From: Paraphaeosphaeria minitans
Lineage: Eukaryota > Ascomycota > Dothideomycetes > Pleosporales > Didymosphaeriaceae
DNA length: 64,000 bases
Direction of reading: 5' to 3'
NCBI GenBank assembly: GCA_015832175.1
Contig: WJXW01000011.1
Span: forward strand, 620,001-684,000
The notes beneath the pieces were generated by a model. That model ran no database searches, had not been told where the DNA came from, and saw only the letters and a list, made by a program, of their open reading frames with translations. Positions 34,472 to 45,341 of the stretch are shown here, in pieces. The stretch's first letter is position 1. Each line of letters begins with the position of its first letter. The translations under genes and the position numbers were made by a program.

Positions 34472-36355
34472 CTACTCCACGGGTTGGACCTCTCGTACCG
34501 ATACCTTCACTACCAGTCCCCAGCCATCTCTTCCTCCAATCCAGTTTTTTGCTTTTCCAACCTTCTTGATTACGTGCAAATGATCCTGAATGGTCTCCTT
34601 CAACTTCACTGGGTCGTTTGTCGACTTTTGAATAAGAAACAACAGTTCAATCCCGTTAGTACCTCTTTCACCGCGAGATTCCATTGTCCACTGAGCTGAT
34701 AATCGAACCCTGGGCTTCGTCTCTTCGACAAAGCCGGAAGGGTAGAGCCTACGAACCAGAAGAGCCACCTTACCGATGTAGCATGTCCACCATACATCCT
34801 TGGCCTCAAGAATGGCGCGCAGATCAGCCTTGAACTTTGCCTCACGTGGCGGAAGTTCGCCCCCATAGCTTTCTTCGAGGACCAGAGCAAGCAGCGCACG
34901 GCTAGAGTGGGAAACACCGTGCGTGGAAGACAGCAATCCGGTACTGGTGCTGTAAAGAGCAGACGTGGATGATGATTCCTTCGACATGATGGAGTGGACG
35001 TAGAGAGTATTAGCAAGTGCCTCAACAATATCTACGGTTAACAAATCAGACATTAGTTCGGAATGTGCACCACTAGACTCTGGTAAAGCGTCAAGGAGAA
35101 GCTCGGCAATCCTAGGAGCTGAAGCTTTTGCGTACGGAGTGGTAGCCACAGTCAATGGATTTTGTTCGCGAATGCGTGGAGGAAGAGCCTGGAATAGCAC
35201 ACCTTCTCTTACACCTCCCTGACAGAAATGGGCTTCTTTGATCCCATATGGCAATGCGTTCGCCAGGACGTTGACCAAGAATGCTACGGCGGGAACTTGC
35301 TTCCGTCGACGGTCGGAGACCCTGAAGATCTTTTGTGCGGTGTGCGCAACCTTTTTCAGCCTTTCCGTATCCGAGAATTCCGAGTTTGGAACTGTAAATC
35401 CATTGATAATGGAAATTGGATAATGGTGCTTTTGCGTCTGGTTCTGGTAAAGTAGGAGATAACCCCACCCGCGGAAACCACCACCCGAAAGATACATTTT
35501 GAAACCGCCGTCATGCTTGGCTCTTTTGACCATGTCGTTTGGAACTTCAAGGCCGACGTACGCCTTGCGGAAACTTATCTCCATCTCCTTACGCAGTCTC
35601 TCCATCGCTTTCTTTGCCTCATTGTGATTCTTTCCTTTTGTCAATTCGTCCAGCTTCTGCGTCAAGGCCGCCGCCCCATATGGAAAGCTGAATGCGCCTT
35701 TGGGACTCATTTGTAAGTCTCCTGAATGTGACGCAAGCCATGTAATCTGCATACTCCCGCCTCCGAGGTCCATAGCAATCCCCTCCATTTCCGAGAAACT
35801 ACTTGCAATGCCAAGCGCACCAATCTTCCCTTCATCTTCCTTCGTCAAAAGCTCGACCGGTACGCCAGTTACTTTGGAAATCGTCTGGAGAAATTCGACG
35901 CAGTTGATAGCCGTTCTTGTGGCTTCAGTGGCTATAATGCGAATACGGGAGCTTGGTACGCCGAAGTCTGCGCAGATGATTTTGAAGCGGAGAAGCCCGG
36001 CAACGACATCATTTATCACCCGATCAGGTATCGGCACCCGAGCACCAGTCAGATGATCAAACTGGGCATCGTATAGGCTTATGTCGATACGGTGAACGTG
36101 GAGCGTAGGAATAATGCGAGTTGTGGGCGGAGCAAGGTCTGATATCGAGAACCGTATGCCGTTGCTGGTAGGTAGGAGACGCGTCAGCCACTGGCACAGA
36201 GTTCATTCAGAGAATAGTGAAGGGGCCATCTGTTACCTGCCCATGTCAACCACTGCTTGCAAATACTCTGCAGAACATTTGACTTCGGTGTAGAGATCAT
36301 CGGATGCATAGTTTGTTTGCGAGTGATATTGCGGGAATTCGCAACCACCGCCCAT
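34472..36355 (-). CDS. RTG2: retrograde regulation protein 2 (Ppx/GppA phosphatase family)
   Basis: CDS complement of 34472-36164 and 36237-36355; 1812 nt, 603 aa. The 72 bp intron (GTAACA...CAG) falls inside the first phosphate-binding loop, so exon 1 ends VDMG and exon 2 begins SNGIRFSI. The actin-like ATPase fold is marked by DMGSNGIRFS (~residues 38-47), ATEATRTA (~118) and DLGGGSMQ (~172), plus GGGFRGWG further on. The C-terminal half (HD-like and tail regions, ending near residue 600) matches fungal Rtg2 in length. In yeast Rtg2 senses mitochondrial dysfunction and relieves Mks1 inhibition of Rtg1/Rtg3, which raises expression of citrate synthase and anaplerotic genes. In filamentous fungi the downstream factors are less clear. 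It could instead act as an exopolyphosphatase-like enzyme. Confidence 0.9.
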
Positions 36356-37582
36356 GATGTACAAAGAAAAATGACTTTACACTAGAAAGCCTGAATAAGA
36401 CTTGATCTTAGAGTATTGCCAGCTTCTCACCATAGTTAATGTAGAAGTAACTGCATAGGAAGGGGTTACTCAGAATACAGCCTATGTCCACGTGCCAACG
36501 ATTACAGCGTAAAGGGCATAGCCCGAAACTTTAGTAAGTTATAGGCAGCCTTTGATTACATAGTGTCACTACTTACATCAGGAGCGGGCGCACCATTCCA
36601 CCACGTTTCTACATCCGCTCTCTCTCATCTGCGATGCGTCACCGCAATAATACAGCATCATCTCTGCAAGCAGTCTCACTCAATTACAATCAGAACGATG
36701 TCACTTCCCGGAAACAGCACCCTACACCAGTCTGCAGCATTTGTTCGAAGATCACATTAGCCAGCACGCAAGCACATGTTGAGGCTACCAAGGCGCTCGG
36801 TAAGGACATCAGGCGATGCCGTGAGTATCCTGACCAATAAACTGCGGTGGGCTGATTGGAGCTAGTTCGTCTTGCGCTAAGTCACATGCATAATCGTTGC
36901 AAATGTTGGATACATCACCCCACTATTGGTACTAAATGATTGGCGTCTGATCACGCAACGGTTATCATTGGGTTTTCCTTTGGGACTCGGAACCGAAAGT
37001 CTCAGCTAACTGCAGGTTTGACAAACTAAGACTCAAGGTAATAATCGAGCTCTTGGAGGTTGCCGCTCACATCCGAGCCTGTGCGCTCCTTGATAATTTT
37101 GAGCTTCAACTGATGATTGGAGATACATTGGAGTTCCAGAGGTTCTCGTGCGCTTCTCGTCGCGGATTTGGCCGCATGTCGGATGGGCCAAAGAAACACC
37201 GAGCCAAGGCAGGACCTAGCCATAGGGCTGCAAAAAGCCTAACTTGAAAGAATGCTATGCAGACCCTGGTATGATCTCATGGCTGCGTCTCTATTACTCA
37301 TTGCTTGCTCTTCATCCATGGTTCTACAAACTAGGTGGCTTAGCTGCCGCTGCGAGACTGAGAAACGGGAACATGTAACAAATTTCGTATCACGTCCCAT
37401 TATAAACGTATAATGATTACTGTTATGAAGCCCACACATCATGCAAGGCAGTCTCCCCTAGGTTGACGCCCCAACGCCCTCCCTCCGCTTATTCGACCAG
37501 AAGGAACATTCCGTAGCCCTGAAGTAAGCTCTGTATCGAGATCAGGATCATTAAATAGTAACCGCTCCCTATTCAGATAATC
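36356..37582. other. intergenic, no supported gene
   Basis: Upstream region of the Rtg2-like gene, then short frames. A 69-codon plus-strand frame at 36634-36840 has a single CSIC motif but no further support. Confidence 0.55.
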
Positions 37583-37954
37583 ATGAAATCATTTGGTCGA
37601 CGTGCTCTCATATTGTTTTTGAATCAAACGAACGAAGAGCTGCGTTTGGAGACGCAGTCTCAACGGCTTCATCAAGGCAAATGGTCGCTCGGAAAAGAGC
37701 CTCCGTCGTCTATCCTCGCCGGAGGGGGTGATTTGTGGCAGTCCGAATCAGCAGGCGTAGGACGCGGGACGAGCGGTAGCGTCACGTACCGCATTGTAGG
37801 CGGTAGATCTGAACAAATGGTGGTAGTTTCATGGAACGTTCCGTTCTTTGGGAGAAATTGCTACCGAGGAAGCGTTCTACCCAAAGAATTTGATATAGAG
37901 GTTCAAGGGGGGCAGGGAAGACATTGCATAGTCGTTTTCATCTTCCGTACGTAA
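37583..37954 (+). CDS. small beta-sandwich protein, aegerolysin/cytolysin-like (123 aa)
   Basis: Single-exon ORF without signal peptide or membrane helix. The layout resembles small lipid-binding beta-sandwich proteins of the aegerolysin type. An early FLNQTNEELRL strand is followed by GKW, a PPSSI turn, WQSESAGVGRGTSGSV (a conserved Ser/Gly-rich segment with the GTxG feature), then VSWNVPFFGRNCY, where aegerolysins have a W-x-P-x-G-x-N type motif. Aegerolysins bind membrane sphingolipids, and some act with partner proteins to form pores. No partner is seen nearby. The assignment rests on pattern only. The ORF lies between long non-coding flanks. A different small secreted-protein family cannot be excluded. 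Confidence 0.5.
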   Translation: MKSFGRRALILFLNQTNEELRLETQSQRLHQGKWSLGKEPPSSILAGGGDLWQSESAGVGRGTSGSVTYRIVGGRSEQMVVVSWNVPFFGRNCYRGSVLPKEFDIEVQGGQGRHCIVVFIFRT

Positions 37955-38748
37955 AGATTTCACACTCCTTATAGGTTATCGCATGACTAATGGATCGCCG
38001 ATATATAGGGAATGTGGCTCGAAATTGACGACAGTCTTCCAATGGGCGGTCATTCAAGAAAAAGTAATTCACACTGGATTTCCACTCCATTGTACCATAT
38101 ATAGGTCTCGACATCAGCACTAAATTCCCAACATTTTGGCCAGAAACATTTACATACACCGCCACGAGACTAGTCTGCAGGGCTAAACAGCGGTAATGGA
38201 GATTTTTTCTTTCTGTCATTAATAGTTGCCGGACTCGGATTTCTTGCTTCCTACTGTAGAGTCATCATAGCGCGGTTCAGGCTTTTGTCTGTTCTGATAA
38301 AAGCTTGAAGTTCCCATGCTTGGGATTGAAACCTCGCACCAACACGATTTCTTGATCACCATGTCAACATGAGTGTCTAATCGTTGGATTCTCCATTAGA
38401 CGTCTCCACTGTGCGCCCTAGTCACGATTCCGCGACACCGGCAGTATTTGCAAATGGAGATGAAAAGTGTTCCGACCGCATAAGGCACGTAGTTGCACAA
38501 TGTTTGAGAACAAATTTCTTACTCTTTCCTGAACAGCAACCGTTGTATCGTGTCAGCACTCTGTTCACTTCTTGCTGGCACACTGGCCCATTAGCCACAG
38601 GACTCAGTACCTGTTCACTCGCTATCGACTCGAGGCAGCTCGTAGTCCACTCCCAGGGTGAGACTCACTCAAGCATTGAGTAACCCAAAATGGAGCGTTC
38701 CTGAGCTCAACCTCTTTGGTCCCTGATACTGACAGTGCTCAATCGTAT
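37955..38748. other. intergenic, no supported gene
   Basis: A 99-codon plus-strand frame (38384-38683) and a 93-codon minus-strand frame (37938-38219) show no family motif. Confidence 0.55.
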
Positions 38749-39495
38749 AGGTTCCTTGCTCTCAACGCAACATCCTTCATCTTAGGATTTATAACAGACG
38801 CAATAATCTTTCTCTTTGCCTGAAGCAAGCTCTCATTTATCGTCTGCGCCGCTGGCCTTTTGACACAATGCTCTATTCTCATCAGCATATTGATTGTCAT
38901 AAACTCTCCCACGTCGTGGCCTGAGGCACCTGAAGATCAACTTTTCACCCAAGCATACTATTATGCAATAACATCGGCACTTTCAACTGTCACACTGCCT
39001 TGCTTTGCTTCCAATGGGCTTACGCTAATGACAGCACGCCACTCTATACCGCTAAGAACGGAGAGCACTTGAGCCAATTTGTTCCGCCAATCTGTTGCGC
39101 TTATAGTGTGTCTTCTTCTCGGAGGTGCAGTATATGCACGCATTGAAAATTGGTCATTTCCGGACGCTGTCTTTTCGGCCGATTTTAGGGTACTGACAAT
39201 TGGGTTAGGCGGAAAATTCATACCCAAGAACGCGCTTGGACGAGTGCTATTACTGCCTTACGCCGTTGGCAGTATTGTGATTATAGCATCGCTAGTTGTC
39301 TCAGTACGAAGACTTCTACTAAATGGTCACAGCCGACTCACAGATCATTCGGTGGAAGTATCAAGAGCACGCATTGCAAAGCGACTTGAAACAACGAATG
39401 AGACCAACGCTTCTTTGAACGATCAGAACACATTCGATATTGTCCGTCACATCTGTATAGAGACGAAGAGATCATGTTCAAGCACACCATTTTGA
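38749..39495 (+). pseudogene. TOK1-type outward-rectifier potassium channel, broken
   Basis: One frame of 249 codons runs from RFLALNATSFILGF to the stop at 39493-39495. It is interrupted by exactly two in-frame TGA codons (38821-38823, 39070-39072). Several membrane helices are visible. The last part reads ADFRVLTIGLGGKF, then LGRVLLLPYAVGSIV, the second pore loop of fungal TOK channels. The filter Asp (TIGLGD) is replaced by Gly. The N-terminal helices of a complete channel are missing, so it is a 5'-truncated relic. Both stops could come from CGA-to-TGA changes. Function would have been K+ efflux at the plasma membrane; this copy is dead. Confidence 0.72.
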
Positions 39496-39525
39496 TCCTA
39501 GCGTCGGAAACGACGCGCATGCATG

Positions 39526-40530
39526 TCAAAGTATTGTACAAGCGATCGATAGCGTGGGCAAAGGGACGTATACAATCACTCCGTGGTGGGATGCATGCGG
39601 TACAGCTAAGCGATCTAGGAACACGGATATGCTCGGTAAGTCTATACCTAGGTATTTACCATGGAACCCATACTGCCGAATCGCCTCTAGCCCATCTGCT
39701 ATACTTCTCGCAGCTCCCACCACAGGAAGAACCATGTTCGGCCACTATCACGGACTCACCACCCTCACCCTGTCGCACGCACTTGCGGCTCACCCAGCAC
39801 CCTGGGCAGCTGTGGCAGTTCCCAGCATGGCGCTCTCATCGCCGGAATTCATCCGGAAGCTTCCCAGTCGCTATGCGCTGCGCTGTACACAGCATTGTTC
39901 TGTGCATCTGCCAGTCGTCTGTCCCAGCACCCAGCACCCTACCCGCAGGTCATCTATAAACCCCTGCGACTGCTACAACTCGACCCGCCCCTCACCGCAT
40001 CAATCCCACCCAGCTGAGTCGACATCGCTGCACTCCACCCTTTCCACATACGTATATTCACTGATCTTGTCCCGTCGGCATCCATTGTTCTGGATATATA
40101 TGCCCATTGTGCATACATCCGCCAACTCCCCACCCTGCTGCAGCCGAGTCTCCACCTCGCCTGGCTCTACGATAATGACCGAGCTCGCTACCTTGCCGCT
40201 GCGGTCGGGACGCCCACCCTCCTGGCAGAAGTCAATCATGCTTGGTGGCGTACTCTCGTGCAGAACGAAAACAATGCCAGGAAAGTCGACCCCAGTACAC
40301 AGCGCAAACATTACCACAGTGGAACCCCCTTGTTCTAGCCACTGCTTTAGATGACCTGCACCTTCATCTACCCCAGTTACACTGCGGTGCCTCTGCTAGC
40401 TTCTCACACTGCACCTTGGCACCGTAGTAGATGACGCCTTTCCTCTCTATGTAGCCGTTTTGTGTGGTGTGCAACACTTCTCAGGTGCGCCATCTTTTTG
40501 TCCGAACGCATCGATGCCACAACATACTGC
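39526..40530 (-). pseudogene. C-terminal relic of a RecQ-like (telomere-associated type) helicase
   Basis: Minus-strand pieces in three frames. Around 40438-40370 is GVIYYGAKVQCEKLAEA, the start of helicase domain 2. At 40317-40000 come TGVDFPGIVFVLHE, then PSMIDFCQEGGRPDRSG (motif VI, family QExGRAGR), then SVIIVEPGEVE. Near 39735-39600 are the C-terminal WPNMVLP and GLEAIRQYGFHGKYL segments, which recur in the expanded fungal RecQ/TLH-like helicases. Frameshifts and stops separate the pieces, and motifs I-III are missing. It overlaps no intact gene. Such helicases are often subtelomeric or carried on mobile DNA, which is inference here. Confidence 0.62.
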
Positions 40531-40639
40531 AGAAGCGAAGCGTCGCCCAGCGACCGAGAAACTGCAATGAGGGCAGAGTGTATTTGCGATTAATACTCTA
40601 GGGCTGGGTCTAGTCGACGCCCTGGGGTAGAGAAAATTC

Positions 40640-41905
40640 CGCTGGCAAAACCCGGGTGGACACGTTTGAATGCCTGGGATACATGTTTGAAAATGCCCTT
40701 GGCAGGACGTCAACGGGCCCTTGCAACAGCGCATCCACGATCAACTTTGCTACCAAAACGAAGTCTCCAGCAAGTTAGCGCGTACCACAAGGCTCTGACT
40801 GAAAGAAGCAATGAAAAAATGTACCTTGATACAGCGGTCGAGAAATTCGATTGGACAGATCCTAAGCCTAAAGTGAAGGGAATCACTGTATGCCACAATG
40901 GGATGGCCTCAACCATCAAGGCAAAGCACGAAGTCATCGTCGCCTCTGGGGTTTTCAATACACCCAAGATTCTGGAGCTCAGCGGAATTGGGGACCCGGA
41001 GATACTGACAGGACTTGGCATCGATGTGAAGATTGCAAACCCGAATGTGGGCCGTAACTTGCAAGACTATATCTTTTGTGCAAAAGATTTTGAAGCCTAG
41101 GACGGCATTCCAACTGCTGATGATCTCTTTCGTGGAGATGAAGCGGCGCTTCAAGGAGCGATAGAGCTGGATTGAAACTACCAAGCAGGCCCTTTTGCTA
41201 CCCAGGACTCACGTTTTTCAGGTACTTGTCACCCGTTAAGCTCAAGAAAGTCCTAAAAGATCTTGAAAACAAGCGTGGAAGGGGAGTGCCTAAAAAATGC
41301 AGCAATCCATGCTCACGCCAGGATAATCAACGAGAAGGGGCCGGAAGGGACTGGCCAATGCTTCCTCTCCGTAGCCCAATTTAGACCTACCCACAAAGAT
41401 ACGACCAGCTCGTTCAACATAGAGCCACAATAGGAAACTACATCAGTCCTGTCTCCGCGTTGTCACAATCATTGTCCATTGGCCCATCGCACATAGTTTT
41501 TGCAGATGTGAACGAGGGACCAATTATTGCCGTTCGATCTGGAGTTTCACGCGCGCGATAGAAACCATCGCAGCCACCGAGTTCCTCTCCTCGCTTCTGA
41601 AACCGAACGGCCGGCGCAACGATCCGCAGGCTTTTGTGGGAGAAGACCTAGAGAAGGCGAAAAGATATGTGCAAAACATGCCAAACACAAATTGGCATTC
41701 GTGTGGAACCTGCGCAATGGCTCATCGCGAATTCGGAGGGGCTGTTGACGCAGAGCTTTGCGTTTACGGAGTTCATTATTTGAGAATTGTTGATGGGAGC
41801 GTGATTCCATTCGTCCCACAGAGCAACCTCCAGAGATTGGTGTATGCAGTGGCGGAAAGGGCAAGTGATATCATCGAAGCAGGAAGGCAGACTGTTTCTC
41901 GCTAG
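40640..41905 (+). pseudogene. GMC oxidoreductase (FAD-dependent alcohol/sugar oxidase family), broken
   Basis: Fragments of the glucose-methanol-choline oxidoreductase family in order: a WVDTFE..LGY-like segment near 40650; the substrate-side signature ASGVFNTPKILELSGIG (within 40940-41000); VGRNLQDY (~41050); and the C-terminal catalytic part NWHSCGTCAM, GGAVDAELCVYG, SVIPFVPQSNLQ (41690-41840). At least two frameshifts and several stops lie between. The N-terminal FAD-binding GxGxxG part is absent. The catalytic His of NWHSCG is still present. Clearly a pseudogene. Confidence 0.9.
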
Positions 41906-42480
41906 CTATGTTATCTTAATGTCAAAGATGACCTCTTGGGAGAGTTGTTGTGTATTACGCCGGCGGTTGGGAGTGAGTAGGTGATTCTTCTAATTGCCGT
42001 TGCTTTCTATCAGACCTTTAATGGTCTGGCGGTTGGGTCCTGAAACGCTGTAGTTGGATAGCAACTAAACGCCATTCAGCCTTGGCTTATGGCTCTGGTT
42101 CACGGGTGTACAGCACCTCTGCGGCAAGCATTCGGGACCGAGACTCGAAATTTTTACGCCTGACTCCATTACGAGCCTGATTGTCGTAGGCACTTTCAAT
42201 GCTTGCTCCGCTGGTCCCCTCGCGTGTACGAACTTGGTATCTGAAAAGTGAGTGATCACAGTTGGAGATGCTTCGGGCGATACCGTAAGAGAATTCTTGG
42301 CATGTATTCTTTATTATTTGGTTCGTTCTGCATGCGCCTCGTTGAAGGGTGGGCATTGCGAACTCGCGAAGCCAAAAAAAAAAGCCTTATATTGGCCTTT
42401 GTGTAGTTATATTAAGATTATGTAGGAATGCAATCGATTCAAAAGATATACAGCTTTTTGCTATACCTATTATCCCCCAA
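41906..42480. other. intergenic, no supported gene
   Basis: Between the GMC relic and the stop of the next gene. Short frames only. An A11 tract lies near 42374. Confidence 0.6.
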
Positions 42481-43371
42481 TCATGGTGTTTTACAGAACA
42501 ACACTGAAGTCGCACTGTTCTTGTCAGTCGTAAGACATACCCACGAATAGTCGTTTGTGTCAGTGATGAGACCAGCTCCAACGTAATCCTTGTCGCATTT
42601 ATTAGCTCTGGTGATGTAGTTATTTGCGACGTGAGCGACGTCAATAGTATCGTCTTTTTTGTTGGCTGCAGCCTGACACAGTACAGATCCTTTCGGGAAT
42701 TTGGATCCAAAGTCAGTCGGCAAAGGTGACGGGGCCCCCGAGGGCGGGAAGTCCTCCCTCCTCACCTTCGTCGACAGATAAGTCCTGAGTGCACTCGAAC
42801 TGGCATCGCAAACATGAATGTGGATTTGATCTTGATCCCTCTGATGGACTGAATTCACTGCGAGCGCTCCGTTTTTTCTTGTCGCCAACAATCCGTTTAT
42901 GGTAATGTTGTCCCCCGACAACAGTTCCTGCCCCAGTCTCCAGCCAGCGTTCTCGGTACCCAGCTCAATAATACCGGGTATAACCTTTGGAGTAGAAATG
43001 AGCTCATGGGCGTTGAGCAGCCACCAATCGCCTCTGCGAATGCAGTCCGGTGCCCCTTTCAAACAGCGACACACGCCTCCGAAGTAGAGGCCGCAGCCGT
43101 TACCGCATGGGAGGTTTTTCGCGACGCAGCCTTGGTGGCCTACAACGAGGGAAGCTTTGAGGGCCTCGTTATTGCAGTTCGGATCGGTTTGGGCAACACA
43201 CCCAGCCTCGTCGAAAGCAGTAACCTTGTCGCCGCAGTCACAGCCTGAGACCGAGCCGCTTTCGATTTCGGGGGTTGAGCAGATCGGGTTCGCTGCTCCG
43301 ATCTTCCATGGGAGCAAAAGTAGAACAGGCAAGAAAGTAGTGAAGATAGTGATGTGCATAATGTGATTCAT
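42481..43371 (-). CDS. secreted Cys-rich protein with CDP-diacylglycerol-pyrophosphatase-like domain
   Basis: Single exon, 296 aa. Signal peptide at residues 1-27 (hydrophobic run IFTTFLPVLLLLPW). Residues ~31-110 are Cys-rich (about 14 Cys), suggesting a disulfide-knotted extracellular module. From ~115 to 296 the layout matches the Cdh family (PF02611, HIT-like): WWLLNAHELI, IPGIIELG, AVNSVHQRDQDQIHIHVC with the H-x-H motif at ~184-186, then GSVLCQ. Bacterial Cdh hydrolyses CDP-diacylglycerol to phosphatidate and CMP. A secreted fungal version with a Cys-rich head has an unknown substrate. A TATTTAAG box lies ~50 bp upstream of the start (minus strand, near 43420). The domain assignment is from motif layout only. 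Confidence 0.7.
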   Translation of the reverse strand: MNHIMHITIFTTFLPVLLLLPWKIGAANPICSTPEIESGSVSGCDCGDKVTAFDEAGCVAQTDPNCNNEALKASLVVGHQGCVAKNLPCGNGCGLYFGGVCRCLKGAPDCIRRGDWWLLNAHELISTPKVIPGIIELGTENAGWRLGQELLSGDNITINGLLATRKNGALAVNSVHQRDQDQIHIHVCDASSSALRTYLSTKVRREDFPPSGAPSPLPTDFGSKFPKGSVLCQAAANKKDDTIDVAHVANNYITRANKCDKDYVGAGLITDTNDYSWVCLTTDKNSATSVLFCKTP

Positions 43372-45050
43372 GATGTGATGATCAACATGGATTGGACAGT
43401 GTGGGCCGCAGACGACTTAAATACATTGTGCTGAGCGAGAGATTGAAGTCTGTCTCATCCGTATTCATCCGGTGGCCGGATCTAGGCTAAACCCCTAACA
43501 TCCACAGGGTCCATGATGAACTGATCGGACGAGGTTCAGGGTCCAGAGGGGCTTGCCTCCTAGTCACCTTACATGTATTGCTTGGCCAGGGCCACGAATT
43601 TGACGTATGTTTCACCGGTCTTTTGAATCACGGGTTCAGGTTTGAGGGATGAGAGGCGGTGCAGGCGTGGCTAGCATTCGAATGTTCCGTGGAAAATGCA
43701 TCCGCATGCGTCCGAACGTCAAGTCTTTGCTACCACCTACACATATCATGCCGCCGACTCACCTGATTCATTAAAGCCGCGACCATCCGAGGAGTGAGCC
43801 TGTACGTAATCTTTTGCGGAGTTGAACGTGCGGTACGTTCGACTTGGAGGATATGCTATCAGAAGCTTGCAAATTGATACGATGATGCGATATATTTGTC
43901 CAGGCTGTCTGTAATCTGCACGGTACTGTGATGAGTGCGATATAGTGGTCTTAGCTACTTCTGTCTGCTTTAGATCGTGATTGTTTGCATCATTGAAACT
44001 GCTCGCGGAGGAAGTATGCATGGCGATGACGATGACGGTGCTGGCAGCGCCCGTTTGCATATGAATGCATAAAATTGCGGTATTTCTACCCTTTGCGCTG
44101 GGAGACTGCGCGAAACTGCCCAGATAAGACGGCCTGCCATCTCCAGCCTGCAGCTAAGCAGATAATCCACGACAGGACAAAGATGCGAACAGTTTTGTCC
44201 AGATACGTATCCCACTTGTACCCCCGGTTGGACTACCATGCGCACTTGTATGTGTAGTTTAAGCCATATTGGCTGGAGTGAATGCAATGATAATGCTCCT
44301 ATCTTATTGGCTTCATGGACATCTCACATTTTCAAGGACCGAACAGTTGTTACCTTCTGTTCCCATTCGCGCCCACCGTCTGACTACCATGTGCTTGCTT
44401 ATGCGTGATACATGTCACACCTCCGCTCGAGTAATTGCAATTGAAATCCTCTGGGATCTTGTGGTGTTGTAAGACGTCTCGCGCTGCCGAAAAGAACTTG
44501 ATTAATGAAAAAGGGATCGGACTGCAAGGCAATGCATTTAAGATAAGATAACCGAGGAACTCCTAAAACGAGTGCCACCGAATCACAGAGCACCATGAAT
44601 TCAAATGCAAGGCTCTACCCGATGTGGGGAGCGTGGGACAAAGCCGCCTTTTCTTTCTAAACATCTGTCTCACTTATACGAACAGCACGTAGGTTTCCGT
44701 ATTCCCTACTCACAAATCCTCTGCAACTGTCTCGCTAGGGTTCCGCAAAGCCAGGCGACCGTAACCAGAGTGGCTGATTTGAAGCAGACGATGCTACAAA
44801 GTGCAGGTTAGGACCATGGAGACTCTGACTAAATGTAAGTAGAAAATCAATCAATGCATTGCTAACCGCATTTCGAGATGTATGTGTAATCCCCCTGCAT
44901 CGAGGCTTTTTGCCCTGCACACAGCCACAGCGTGAGTGAACTCGATCCAGCACAGCACTGTATCAACCGCCTCCGAACCCCAGCGCCTTTCTTTTCCCGT
45001 TCCTCTTGTGAGGAACACCCTCTCTCCTTTCTCGGAGAAACTGAACTTAC
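43372..45050. other. intergenic, no supported gene
   Basis: 1.7 kb with overlapping short frames on both strands and no recognisable family. A possible further exon of the next feature (about 44735-44917, minus) follows an acceptor GTGTGCAG, but I cannot support it. Confidence 0.5.
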
Positions 45051-45341
45051 CTTGGGATCCCGCACAGCCGCCCAGTCCACATGTTCCACGCTCCCAGCAT
45101 GGAACTCCATGGCGACCGTCTTCCTGCGCGCACTCTCCTTGGCGCCCTCCTCCATGCGATGATTGGACGCACTGACAATGATGACCTTCTCGACGCGGAC
45201 CTTGGTCATGCTCTTCAGGTAGGCGTCAAGCTTGGTGGTAGGCTTTGCGCCGACGGGCACGGCTTTGGTGGAGGTGACGATGCTGCGCTTGCCGTCGAAG
45301 GCGAAGCGGCGGTGGATGTAGGCGCCGGCCTCGTACGGTAC
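45051..45341 (-). CDS. unidentified coding exon, probably part of a larger gene
   Basis: A 97-codon open segment bounded by an acceptor (TAGGTAG before 45341) and a good donor (AAG|GTAAGT, 45050/45051). It shows strong third-position GC bias and a protein-like composition: AYIHRRFAFDGKRSIV, AKPTTKLDAYLKSM, KVRVEKVIIVSASNHRM, RKTVAMEFHAGSVEHVDW. Most opposite-strand frames look like its shadow. I do not recognise the family. No ATG-containing upstream exon and no clear terminal exon were found, so it may be an orphan exon of a decayed gene or part of a gene whose other exons I missed. Confidence 0.35.

Noticed and set aside
39554..40354. 266-codon plus-strand ORF
   Set aside because: It is the antisense shadow of the helicase relic, whose motifs are on the minus strand. 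Its own translation is Ser/Pro/His-rich noise.
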